This document shows positions 1 through 5,668 of a stretch of DNA of 7,706 bases, one piece after another (position 1 is the stretch's first letter; each line of letters opens with the position of its first letter). The notes under the pieces were generated by a model. It had not been told where the DNA came from. It worked only from the letters and a program-made list of their open reading frames with translations, and made no database searches. The position numbers were made by a program, and so were the translations under genes. The DNA lies in assembly GCA_964459065.1 (NCBI GenBank), contig CAYWMN010000183.1:1-7706 (forward strand), written 5' to 3'. The DNA is from JAMCXS01 sp964459065 (lineage in GTDB: Bacteria; Acidobacteriota; Terriglobia; UBA7540).

Positions 1-2
1 AA

Positions 3-32
3 AACCGCAGGGATCACCTTGTGATGAAATAA
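3..32 (+). CDS. pal: C-terminal end of a probable Pal lipoprotein (partial)
   Basis: Only the last nine codons and the TAA stop are inside the window; they read NRRDHLVMK. An NRR motif followed by about six residues and the stop is how OmpA-like peptidoglycan-associated lipoproteins end (E. coli Pal ends NRRAVLVY, from memory). In tol-pal clusters pal is normally followed directly by the cpoB/ybgF gene, which is the next gene here. Pal would be an outer-membrane lipoprotein binding peptidoglycan and TolB. The other two frames also offer short tails (one ends KTAGITL at position 24), so the call depends on the NRR motif and gene order, not on length. Confidence 0.5.
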   Translation, partial: NRRDHLVMK

Positions 33-45
33 CGGCAAGACCCGG

Positions 46-70
46 CCGGGAGTTCTTCAGGAACTCCCGG
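46..70 (+). terminator. Hairpin, probable terminator after pal
   Basis: A perfect 10-bp inverted repeat (CCGGGAGTTC at 46-55, GAACTCCCGG at 61-70) encloses a 5-base loop TTCAG and is followed by the pyrimidine-rich CTTTCCTTC. It starts 14 bases after the proposed pal stop. The stem is strong, but the T tract is interrupted, so it may be a weak intrinsic terminator or an mRNA-stabilising 3' hairpin. Confidence 0.55.
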
Positions 71-203
71 CTTTCCTTCATCGGCAGCGCCCAACCGGCG
101 GCCCGGGCGGCTTTTTCGGCATGGGTGGGCGGGGTGGTCTGCTCGGAGGCAGCAAGAAATCCCGCATTTACACTATTTTCACTCCATCCTGACAGCTTCC
201 CGG

Positions 204-248
204 TTGACCCAGCACGGTCTTGAGGGTAGACTCAAAAGCGTTTACAAT
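204..248 (+). promoter_or_regulatory. Two offset sigma-70-like promoters for cpoB
   Basis: Promoter 1 is TTGACC (204-209), a 17-base spacer and TAGACT (227-232). Promoter 2 is TTGAGG (220-225), a 17-base spacer and TACAAT (243-248). Both have ideal spacing and good matches in an otherwise G+C-rich stretch. Promoter 2 would start RNA near 255, about 19 bases before the TTG start of cpoB. A short inverted repeat (TTGAG 220-224, CTCAA 231-235) overlaps the -35 of promoter 2 and the -10 of promoter 1, so a regulator bound there could affect both. With the hairpin at 46-70, this suggests cpoB can be transcribed separately from the upstream tol-pal genes. Confidence 0.5.
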
Positions 249-273
249 CTGCGCATGAAAGGTTGAAACACCT

Positions 274-1182
274 TTGAGAAAGTATCTCCTAACCGTTTTT
301 TCAGTCATGGTGCTGTGGGCTGTCGCCGCCTCTCCGGCTTTCGGAGTGAGCCGCCAAATCATCCAGATGATGCAACAGATCGACACGTTGCAGCAGATGG
401 TGCAAAACCTTCAGAACACCGTTTCCACCCAGAGCGCGGTTTTGCATACGTTGGTTCAGCAAACCGCCACCAACGTCGACCACATTAGGTCCGAGATGGC
501 GCAACTGCAAAAGACCACCAGTCAAAACCTGGCGTCGTCGTCCAACAAGCTGGATTCGATGGCCAGCCAGATTCAGGCTTTGAGCTCGAGCCTTGAACAG
601 GCCCAGGCGCAGCTGAGCAAATTGAGCGACCAGGTGAGCCAGACGCAGAATATTATCCAGACGCTCAATCAGCCGCCCGCCCCCGCCCCAGGAACCGTTC
701 CCGGCGCAACGCCCGGCCAACCCGGCGCTCCCGGAGCGGCGAATGCTCCTGCCGGCGCTCCAGGTGCAGCCGCGGCCGCTCCCGCCAGGCCCAACATTCC
801 TGATCCCGATTCGCTTTACAGTTCCGCGCTGAGCAGCTTTAGCAGCGGGCAGTACGCCCTGGCCATTCAAGGCTTTAAAGAATATCTGCAGTACTACGGA
901 ACCACGCCGCGGGCCTCCAATGCCCAGTATTACATTGCCGAATGCTACTACAACAACGGCGACTACACCCGCGCCGTCAAGGAATACGACAAATGCATTG
1001 AGCGCTACCCGAACGGCAACAAGTCCGCCGCCGCGCAACTGAAGAAAGGTTACGCGCTGCTCGCAAACGGCCAGAAGGCGGCGGGAATCCGGGAACTTCG
1101 TTCACTGGTCCGTCGCCGTCCTCATTCGCATGAGGCCGCCCTGGCGGCGCAGCGGCTCCGCAGGTTGGGCATTCGTATATAA
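274..1182 (+). CDS. cpoB: CpoB/YbgF-like cell division coordinator, Tol-Pal associated
   Basis: This is a 302-residue periplasmic protein. Residues 1-24 are a Sec signal peptide (basic MRK, hydrophobic core, cleavage after AFG). Residues about 25-132 are Q/S-rich with heptad-like hydrophobics, matching the coiled-coil trimerisation region of YbgF. Residues 133-175 form a Pro/Ala/Gly linker. Residues about 178-290 hold three TPR-like repeats (SLYSSALSSFSSGQYALAI, then NAQYYIAECYYNNGDYTRAV, then AQLKKGYALLANGQKAAGI). CpoB family members act with TolA and PBP1B to coordinate septal peptidoglycan synthesis with outer-membrane constriction. The start is TTG at 274: an in-frame TGA at 256-258 blocks upstream starts and AAAGG (258-262) is the only nearby ribosome-binding site. 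The pal remnant upstream supports the call. The long low-complexity linker is longer than I recall for E. coli YbgF. Confidence 0.85.
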   Translation: MRKYLLTVFSVMVLWAVAASPAFGVSRQIIQMMQQIDTLQQMVQNLQNTVSTQSAVLHTLVQQTATNVDHIRSEMAQLQKTTSQNLASSSNKLDSMASQIQALSSSLEQAQAQLSKLSDQVSQTQNIIQTLNQPPAPAPGTVPGATPGQPGAPGAANAPAGAPGAAAAAPARPNIPDPDSLYSSALSSFSSGQYALAIQGFKEYLQYYGTTPRASNAQYYIAECYYNNGDYTRAVKEYDKCIERYPNGNKSAAAQLKKGYALLANGQKAAGIRELRSLVRRRPHSHEAALAAQRLRRLGIRI

Positions 1183-1199
1183 TCCAGCGCCAGGCGCTG
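1178..1199 (+). promoter_or_regulatory. Possible -10 element and small hairpin ahead of ssb
   Basis: A perfect TATAAT (1178-1183) lies across the last codons and stop of cpoB. No good -35 sits 16-18 bases upstream (1155-1160 reads GCTCCG). Immediately after it, CAGCGC (1185-1190) and GCGCTG (1194-1199) form a 6-bp hairpin with loop CAG at the expected transcript start. It lacks a T tract, so it is not a convincing terminator. It could be a weak ssb promoter with a 5' hairpin, or chance. Confidence 0.3.
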
Positions 1200-1258
1200 A
1201 GGGAGCGTCGGCTCGATCCTTCGCAACGGTCCGAAAACATCATTACAACGAGGTTCAC

Positions 1259-1711
1259 ATGTCAGGTTCCATTAACAAAGTCATTCTGATCGGCCGGGTC
1301 GGTCGAGATCCGGAAATCAAATACACTCCCAACGGGAGTCCGGTGGCCAAATTCTCTTTGGCCACTGACGAAAGCTACAAGGACCGCAACGGCGAGCAGC
1401 AGCGGCGCACCGAGTGGCACAACATTGTGGCCTGGAGCAAACTGGCGGAGATCTGCGGGGAATATCTCACCAAGGGCAAGCAGATCTATATCGAGGGCAG
1501 CATTCGAAGCCGCCAGTGGGAAGATCAATCCGGCAACAAGCGGACGTCTTATGAAATTGTCGCCCGCACCATGCAGATGCTGGGATCGCGAGCCGATTCC
1601 GAGCGCGGCGCCTCCGCTCCCGCGTCGCAGGAGCGTGCCTCTCAGGAGCGTGCCACGCCACCGCCGCCTCCTTCCGACGACGCCATCACCGACGACGATA
1701 TTCCCTTCTAA
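1259..1711 (+). CDS. ssb: Single-stranded DNA-binding protein SSB
   Basis: This 150-residue cytoplasmic protein coats single-stranded DNA during replication, recombination and repair. Residues 1-110 are the OB fold: the opening SGSINKVILIGRVGRDPEIKYTPNG, the strand VAKFSLATDESY, the core TEWHNIVAWSKLAEICGEYL (51-70) and IYIEGSIRSRQW (76-87). The aromatic residues W53, W59 and W87 fall where SSBs stack on DNA bases. Residues 111-139 are a flexible Ala/Pro/Ser tail, and the protein ends DDDIPF, the conserved tip that recruits partner proteins. Length is slightly below the E. coli protein (178). The ATG at 1259 is preceded by GAGG (1250-1253) with 5-base spacing. A longer in-frame ORF opens at 1130, but it would overlap cpoB and add non-conserved residues, so 1259 is chosen. 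Confidence 0.97.
   Translation: MSGSINKVILIGRVGRDPEIKYTPNGSPVAKFSLATDESYKDRNGEQQRRTEWHNIVAWSKLAEICGEYLTKGKQIYIEGSIRSRQWEDQSGNKRTSYEIVARTMQMLGSRADSERGASAPASQERASQERATPPPPPSDDAITDDDIPF
1625..1654 (+). repeat. Two-copy 15-bp tandem repeat in the ssb tail
   Basis: Units at 1625-1639 and 1640-1654 differ at one base and share CAGGAGCGTGCC. They encode SQERA twice in the disordered linker of SSB, just before the proline run. This is a typical in-frame slippage duplication in a region with little sequence constraint. Confidence 0.8.
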
Positions 1712-1777
1712 GCAAACCCGGCTCGCAGGTTGAATTCGTTTTCCTTGCCGGAGGGCTTGCGGGCATCAGCAAATCAT

Positions 1778-1952
1778 GGGCACAATAGAATATCGGGTGT
1801 CCGGCTGCCTTTAAGGAACCGGGCAGCCGCGCTGCCACCGCAGCAATGGAAGATGCGGAGGCCGCCAAGGTCATGGAAAAGACCACGGCGTAACTCCATT
1901 GCCGAAAATCCGGCGGCAACGGACCATACGCTTCCGCCGGTTTCGGCAACCG
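1778..1952 (+). ncRNA. Candidate structured 5' leader RNA of the barrel gene
   Basis: The gap 1712-2058 holds no recognisable large gene. Within it, stems can form one after another without conflict: GGGCAC/GTGTCC (1778-1783 with 1797-1802, one GU pair, sharing base 1802 with the next stem); CGGCTGCC/GGCAGCCG (1802-1809 with 1822-1829); GCAATGGA/TCCATTGC (1843-1850 with 1895-1902), enclosing CGCC/GGCG (1863-1866 with 1887-1890) and GGTC/GACC (1869-1872 with 1881-1884); and CCGGCGG/CCGCCGG (1910-1916 with 1934-1940). GGCAGC at 1822-1827 can instead pair with GCTGCC at 1831-1836. I cannot match it to a known riboswitch. A weak promoter (TTGCGG 1757-1762, 18 bases, CACAAT 1781-1786) could start it. 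Chance pairing in G+C-rich DNA is the main alternative. Confidence 0.3.
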
Positions 1953-2006
1953 AATCAGAAACTTCAACATCCAATCTTGGAAAAAGACCAGAGGGGGGAG
2001 TTTTTC

Positions 2007-2036
2007 ATGATGCATGTGATGGTTTCCCAATACTGA
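2007..2036 (+). CDS. Possible 9-codon leader ORF before the barrel gene
   Basis: An ATG at 2007 follows GGGGGGAG (1993-2000) at an ideal 6-base spacing, which is the strongest Shine-Dalgarno sequence in this gap. The ORF reads MMHVMVSQY and stops at TGA 2034-2036. One base later is the ATG at 2038, in frame with the barrel gene, and the preferred barrel start at 2059 is 22 bases beyond. Translation here could feed ribosomes to the barrel gene by reinitiation, or the site could be a relic or standby site. The peptide has no recognisable function. Confidence 0.3.
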   Translation: MMHVMVSQY

Positions 2037-2058
2037 AATGGAAGGAGCACAATCCCCG

Positions 2059-2625
2059 ATGCGCAAAATGATCACCCTCACCTCCCTTGTACTTTTCCTC
2101 GCCCTCGGCGCGGCGCCCAAGGCCTTCAGCCAGGTTGAGCTGTTTGGCGGTTATTCCCATATGGGGCTGAACAGCGCTCCGGCGGGCATCGGAAGCAGCT
2201 CCAACGGCTGGGCCGCCTCGGCCTATCTTCACCTGCTGGGGCCGTTCGGGGCTGAAGCCGACTTCAGCCACCAGTACGGCGTCTCACCCCGCCTGCCCAA
2301 CAACAACAGCACCTTTTATGTTCCGCAATCCACCCAGATGTTCGGCCCGCGCTTGACGCTGGCGCTGCCGCGGTTTCATCCCTACGTCCACGCCCTGTTC
2401 GGAACCGTCCACGGAGAAGCCATCGTTCCCGTTGGCGATGCAGTCGCCAAAGTGTCCGAAAACGCCTTTGGATTGGGCCTTGGCGGCGGCGTCAACGTCG
2501 CGCTCACACGGCATCTCTGGTTTCGAATCATCCAGGTGGACTACCTGCGCTCGCAGTTCAGCCATAACGGCCAGAATGAAACGCAGATTTCCAGCGGAGT
2601 TGTCTTCCGCTTCGGCAACTGGTAA
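2059..2625 (+). CDS. Small outer-membrane beta-barrel protein (OmpA-like barrel family)
   Basis: A 188-residue exported protein of unknown specific role. Residues 1-24 are a signal peptide (MRK, hydrophobic core, cleavage after AFS). The mature part is made of alternating amphipathic strands rich in Gly and aromatics (VELFGGYSHMGL 26-37; WAASAYLHLLGPFGAEADFSHQYG about 51-74; FGPRLTLAL 95-103; AFGLGLGGGVNVAL 136-149; LWFRIIQVDYLRSQF 153-167). It ends VVFRFGNW, with the terminal aromatic residue used by the BAM complex to recognise barrels. Size and pattern suggest an eight-stranded barrel of the OMP_b-brl type with no periplasmic domain. ATG 2059 is chosen over the in-frame ATG 2038 because it gives a normal signal peptide and has GGAG at 2044-2047; spacing of 11 bases is slightly long. 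It lies alone between ssb and maeB, so context gives no function. Confidence 0.75.
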   Translation: MRKMITLTSLVLFLALGAAPKAFSQVELFGGYSHMGLNSAPAGIGSSSNGWAASAYLHLLGPFGAEADFSHQYGVSPRLPNNNSTFYVPQSTQMFGPRLTLALPRFHPYVHALFGTVHGEAIVPVGDAVAKVSENAFGLGLGGGVNVALTRHLWFRIIQVDYLRSQFSHNGQNETQISSGVVFRFGNW

Positions 2626-2632
2626 GAATGGG

Positions 2633-2668
2633 GCGGGGCCGCAAGGCCCGGGAACCGGCCCCGCTTTA
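2633..2668 (+). terminator. Hairpin terminator after the barrel gene
   Basis: GCGGGGCC (2633-2640) pairs perfectly with GGCCCCGC (2657-2664), followed by CTTTAAA-type sequence. It starts 7 bases after the stop codon. An inner alternative, GGGCC-GCAA-GGCCC (2636-2649), has a GNRA tetraloop. The T run is short (TTT), so efficiency is uncertain. It separates the barrel gene from maeB. Confidence 0.6.
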
Positions 2669-2703
2669 AACTCAAAGTCCGCCATGGACTCAAGGGGTCC
2701 TCT

Positions 2704-4980
2704 ATGGAAATCCGCCGCCGTGACGCCCTGGACTACCACTCCAGGGACCGCAAAGGCAAGATCGAAGTTGTCGCCACCAAACCCTGCCGGACGCAATGGG
2801 ATTTGAGCCTGGCCTATACTCCAGGCGTAGCCGAACCCTGCCTGGAAATCGCCAAATCCGAAGACCTGAGCTTTGAATACACCGCCCGCGGCAACCTGGT
2901 CGCCGTAGTCTCAAACGGCAGCGCGGTGCTCGGCCTCGGCAACATCGGAGCTGCCGCCGGCAAACCCGTCATGGAAGGCAAGGGAGTCCTGTTCAAGCGC
3001 TTTGCGGACATTGATGTGTTTGACCTCGAAGTCAACTCGCAGGACCCCGGCGACATCATTAAGCTCTGCCAGTTGCTCGAACCGACCTTCGGCGGCATCA
3101 ACCTGGAGGACATCAAGGCCCCGGAGTGTTTCGCCATCGAAGAAGAGCTGCGGCGGACCATGTCCATTCCCGTGATGCACGATGACCAGCACGGGACCGC
3201 CATCATTTCCGGCGCCGCCCTGCTGAACGCCCTGGAGCTGGCCGGCAAAGAGATTTCCAAAGTCAAAGTGGTCTTTAACGGAGCCGGAGCAGCCGCCCTG
3301 GCCACCGCTCAGCATTACGTGCGCCTGGGAGTGCAGAAGGAGAACATCACCCTGTGCGACATCGACGGAGTGCTCTACGCCGGCCGCACCCAGGGCATGA
3401 ATCCCTACAACTCCCGCTTTGCGGCGAAAACTTCCCTGCGCACGCTGGCGCAGGCGATAGAAGGCGCGGATGTTTTCGTGGGTTTGTCGGCCGGCGGGTG
3501 CGTAACGCCCGAGATGCTGCAATCGATGGCCGAAGATCCGATTGTGTTTGCTCTGGCCAACCCCGTCCCGGAAATCGACTACATGGAAGCCAAAATCGCC
3601 CGTCCGGACGCTATCGTGGCCACCGGACGCTCGGATTTTCCCAACCAGCTGAATAACGTCCTGGGCTTTCCCTTCATCTTTCGGGGGGCGCTCGACGTGC
3701 GGGCCCGCACCATCAACCAGGAAATGGAAATTGCCGCCACCCAAGCGCTGGCAGCGCTCGCCAAAGAAGACGTTCCCGACGCCGTGCTGCGCGCCTATGG
3801 CCTGAACCGGCTGCGTTTCGGCCCGGAATACATTATTCCCAAACCATTTGACCCGCGCGTGCTGATCTGGGAAGCGGCGGCCGTGGCCCGCGCCGCCATC
3901 GAAAGCGGAGTGGCGCGCGTCGAAATCGATCTCGAAGAATACCGCGAGCAGCTTTCGCGCCGGCTGTGGCGCACCTACGAAGTAATGCAGAGCGTTCGCC
4001 AGCGCGCCAGGGCGAATCCCCAGCGCATTGTCTTTTCCGAGGGCGAGCACGAAAAAATTCTGCGCGCCAGTTATCAGCTTCATGAAGAGAAGATCGCCAG
4101 GCCGATCCTGATTGGGCAGCCGGCGGTCATTGAGGCCAAGCTGCAAGACCTGGGCCTCGGCCACTTTGATCCCGAAATTATCGAGCCGGAGCGCTCGCCG
4201 CGCCTCGAGGCCTATGTCAAAGAGTTTTACCAGCTTCGCCAGCGCCACGGCGTCACGCTCAGCGAAGCGCACGAGATGTTGCTGAACCCCAATTATTTCG
4301 GCGCCATGATGGTGCACCTGGGCGACGCGGAAGGTTTTCTGGCCGGCGTCTCGCAGCACTACCCGGAAACCATCCGGCCCGCGCTGCAAATGATCCAGAT
4401 GCGGGAAAACATCCGGCGGGTCTCCGGCGTCTACGTGATCGTCACCAAACAGCAGGTCTATTTCTTCTCCGACACCACGGTAAACATCGAGCCCACCGCT
4501 GAAGACCTGGCCGAGATCGCCATTCTGGCCGCTGAAGTTGCGCGCGATTTCAATTACGAACCGCGCGTCGCCATGCTCTCGTTTTCCAATTTCGGCAGCA
4601 CCAAGCATCCGCTGACCGAGAAAATCCGCCGGGCCACGGAACTGGTGAAGCAGGCGTGCCCCGACATGATCGTGGACGGCGAAATGATGGCCGACACCGC
4701 CGTCGTTCCCGAAATCATTGAAGCGGATTATCCCTTCTCCACGCTCAAGGGCGGCGCCAACGTTCTGGTATTCCCGGACCTGAATTCGGCCAATATCGCC
4801 TACAAACTGATGCTGCGCGTGGGCGGAGCTGAGGCCCTCGGTCCCATCGTGGTGGGCTTGTCCAAGCCCGTGCACGTGCTGCAACGGGGCGCCACGGTCG
4901 ATGAAATCGTCAACATGGCGGCGATTGCCGTCTCGCACGCCCAGGCCGCCCGCCGCGCGCCCGGCGTACCATCAGCATGA
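2704..4980 (+). CDS. maeB: MaeB-type malic enzyme with C-terminal phosphotransacetylase-like domain
   Basis: This 758-residue cytoplasmic enzyme oxidatively decarboxylates L-malate to pyruvate and CO2 with reduction of NAD(P)+. E. coli MaeB is about the same length (759) and aligns throughout. Malic domain, about 15-165: catalytic Y38 in AYTPGVAEPC, K93 in MEGKGVLFKRF, metal ligands E135 and D136 in NLEDIKAPECF, and D160/D161 in MHDDQHGTA. NAD(P)-binding domain, about 166-400: FNGAGAAA (191-198), CDIDGVLYAGR (218-228), FALANPVPEI (282-291) and GPEYIIPKPFDPR (373-385). The PTA-like domain, about 440-745, is regulatory in this family, sensing acetyl-CoA in the E. coli enzyme. ATG 2704 has AAGGGG (2692-2697) 6 bases upstream and fits the family N-terminus. 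GGAC/GTCC (2686-2689 with 2697-2700) could weakly mask that site. D221 replaces the Lys I recall in E. coli, so the NADP preference is uncertain. Confidence 0.95.
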   Translation: MEIRRRDALDYHSRDRKGKIEVVATKPCRTQWDLSLAYTPGVAEPCLEIAKSEDLSFEYTARGNLVAVVSNGSAVLGLGNIGAAAGKPVMEGKGVLFKRFADIDVFDLEVNSQDPGDIIKLCQLLEPTFGGINLEDIKAPECFAIEEELRRTMSIPVMHDDQHGTAIISGAALLNALELAGKEISKVKVVFNGAGAAALATAQHYVRLGVQKENITLCDIDGVLYAGRTQGMNPYNSRFAAKTSLRTLAQAIEGADVFVGLSAGGCVTPEMLQSMAEDPIVFALANPVPEIDYMEAKIARPDAIVATGRSDFPNQLNNVLGFPFIFRGALDVRARTINQEMEIAATQALAALAKEDVPDAVLRAYGLNRLRFGPEYIIPKPFDPRVLIWEAAAVARAAIESGVARVEIDLEEYREQLSRRLWRTYEVMQSVRQRARANPQRIVFSEGEHEKILRASYQLHEEKIARPILIGQPAVIEAKLQDLGLGHFDPEIIEPERSPRLEAYVKEFYQLRQRHGVTLSEAHEMLLNPNYFGAMMVHLGDAEGFLAGVSQHYPETIRPALQMIQMRENIRRVSGVYVIVTKQQVYFFSDTTVNIEPTAEDLAEIAILAAEVARDFNYEPRVAMLSFSNFGSTKHPLTEKIRRATELVKQACPDMIVDGEMMADTAVVPEIIEADYPFSTLKGGANVLVFPDLNSANIAYKLMLRVGGAEALGPIVVGLSKPVHVLQRGATVDEIVNMAAIAVSHAQAARRAPGVPSA

Positions 4981-5014
4981 AAGCCTTGGAAACCCGGCCA
5001 GCCCGGATTGTCCG

Positions 5015-5638
5015 CTACTTCGCGTACTTCACCGAGCAACCGTACGGACGCGTCACCGGAATCTTGACCGATTCCCCTGCCATGGATTCCTGCAACGCCA
5101 GATTGACGTAGTTGGTCGCCGAGCGAATGTCTTCGGCGTCCGCAGTGGGCTTGCTGTCGATTGCTCCGTTATAGATCAGCACGCCCGCAGGATTGATGAT
5201 GTACATTTGAGGAGTCGTCCTGGCGTTGTATAGGTGGCCAAGTTGCCCCGTTGGATCAAGCAGAACCGCGGTCGGCGCCGCTTTCATCCTCTCAACGTAG
5301 GCGTTCTCTTCGGCGGCCGTCATGTAACCCTGATTTCCGGGAGCCGAAGAAATCACGGTCAACCAGACGACGCCCCTGGCCGCCCATTCCTTTTGCAGAT
5401 TTTGCATGTTGCCGCTGGCGTAATGCTTGTGAGTGTAAGGGCACTCGCGATTGTGCCATTCAAGCACCACAAACTTGCCTTTGTAGTCGGAAAGCTTCTG
5501 GACCTGCCCGTTTGAATCCGTAGCCGTAAAGTCTGGAGCCGGACTGCCGACTTTGACCGCCCACGCAGTGGAGCCGGCCACGAGCACGGCGACAACCAGA
5601 ATCCCCAACCGGTTGAAACGCTTCAGCGCAGAGTTCAT
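5015..5638 (-). CDS. Secreted redoxin (thioredoxin-fold, AhpC/TSA-like) with one active-site cysteine
   Basis: A 207-residue protein with a signal peptide (residues 1-27, cleavage after AWA), so it should act in the periplasm. The fold markers are GSPAPDFTATDSNGQ (31-45), KLSDYKGKFVVLEWHNRECPY (48-68), VVWLTVISS (90-98), and the cis-proline segment TTPQMYIINPAG (141-152). Most thioredoxins have CxxC; here there is a single Cys66 followed by Pro-Tyr-Thr (CPYT), as in peroxiredoxin-like proteins. The only other cysteine in the mature protein is C201 in PYGCSVKY at the C-terminus, a possible resolving residue. The role could be thiol-peroxidase or disulfide exchange; the sequence alone does not decide. 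The ATG has GGAG (plus-strand CTCC, 5648-5651) at 9-base spacing. It follows the DsbD-like gene by 30 bases, surely in one operon, and ends 34 bases from the convergent maeB stop with no clear terminator between. Confidence 0.85.
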   Translation of the reverse strand: MNSALKRFNRLGILVVAVLVAGSTAWAVKVGSPAPDFTATDSNGQVQKLSDYKGKFVVLEWHNRECPYTHKHYASGNMQNLQKEWAARGVVWLTVISSAPGNQGYMTAAEENAYVERMKAAPTAVLLDPTGQLGHLYNARTTPQMYIINPAGVLIYNGAIDSKPTADAEDIRSATNYVNLALQESMAGESVKIPVTRPYGCSVKYAK

Positions 5639-5668
5639 TTGCGACGTCTCCTTTCATCAAAGCTTTCT

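Noticed and set aside
1092..1120. sigma-E/ECF-like GGAACTT inside cpoB
   Set aside because: No convincing -10 partner at the right spacing, and it lies in the conserved coding part of the TPR domain.
1130..1258. 43-residue N-terminal extension of SSB
   Set aside because: It overlaps the end of cpoB, is not SSB-like, and the ATG at 1259 has a proper ribosome-binding site and family-typical N-terminus.
1805..1855. Resemblance to the cobalamin riboswitch core (GCTGCCACCGC versus GCTGCCCCCGC)
   Set aside because: The other conserved blocks, including the GCCACTG segment and the AGCCAGGAGACCTGCC B12 box, are not present in the following 200 bases.
1730..2071. 113-codon plus-strand frame filling the ssb-to-barrel gap
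   Set aside because: It starts at TTG without a ribosome-binding site, has an Arg/Pro/Ser-rich composition and no domain pattern, and overlaps the barrel gene start.
2911..4938. 675-codon open frame on the minus strand across the malic enzyme gene
   Set aside because: It is an artefact of G+C-rich codon use opposite a well-conserved gene; its translation is His/Gly/Val-rich with no recognisable domain.
4981..5014. Bidirectional terminator between maeB and the redoxin gene
   Set aside because: Only a 4-bp CCGG/CCGG pairing (4994-4997, 5003-5006) and no T run on either strand could be found in the 34-base gap.
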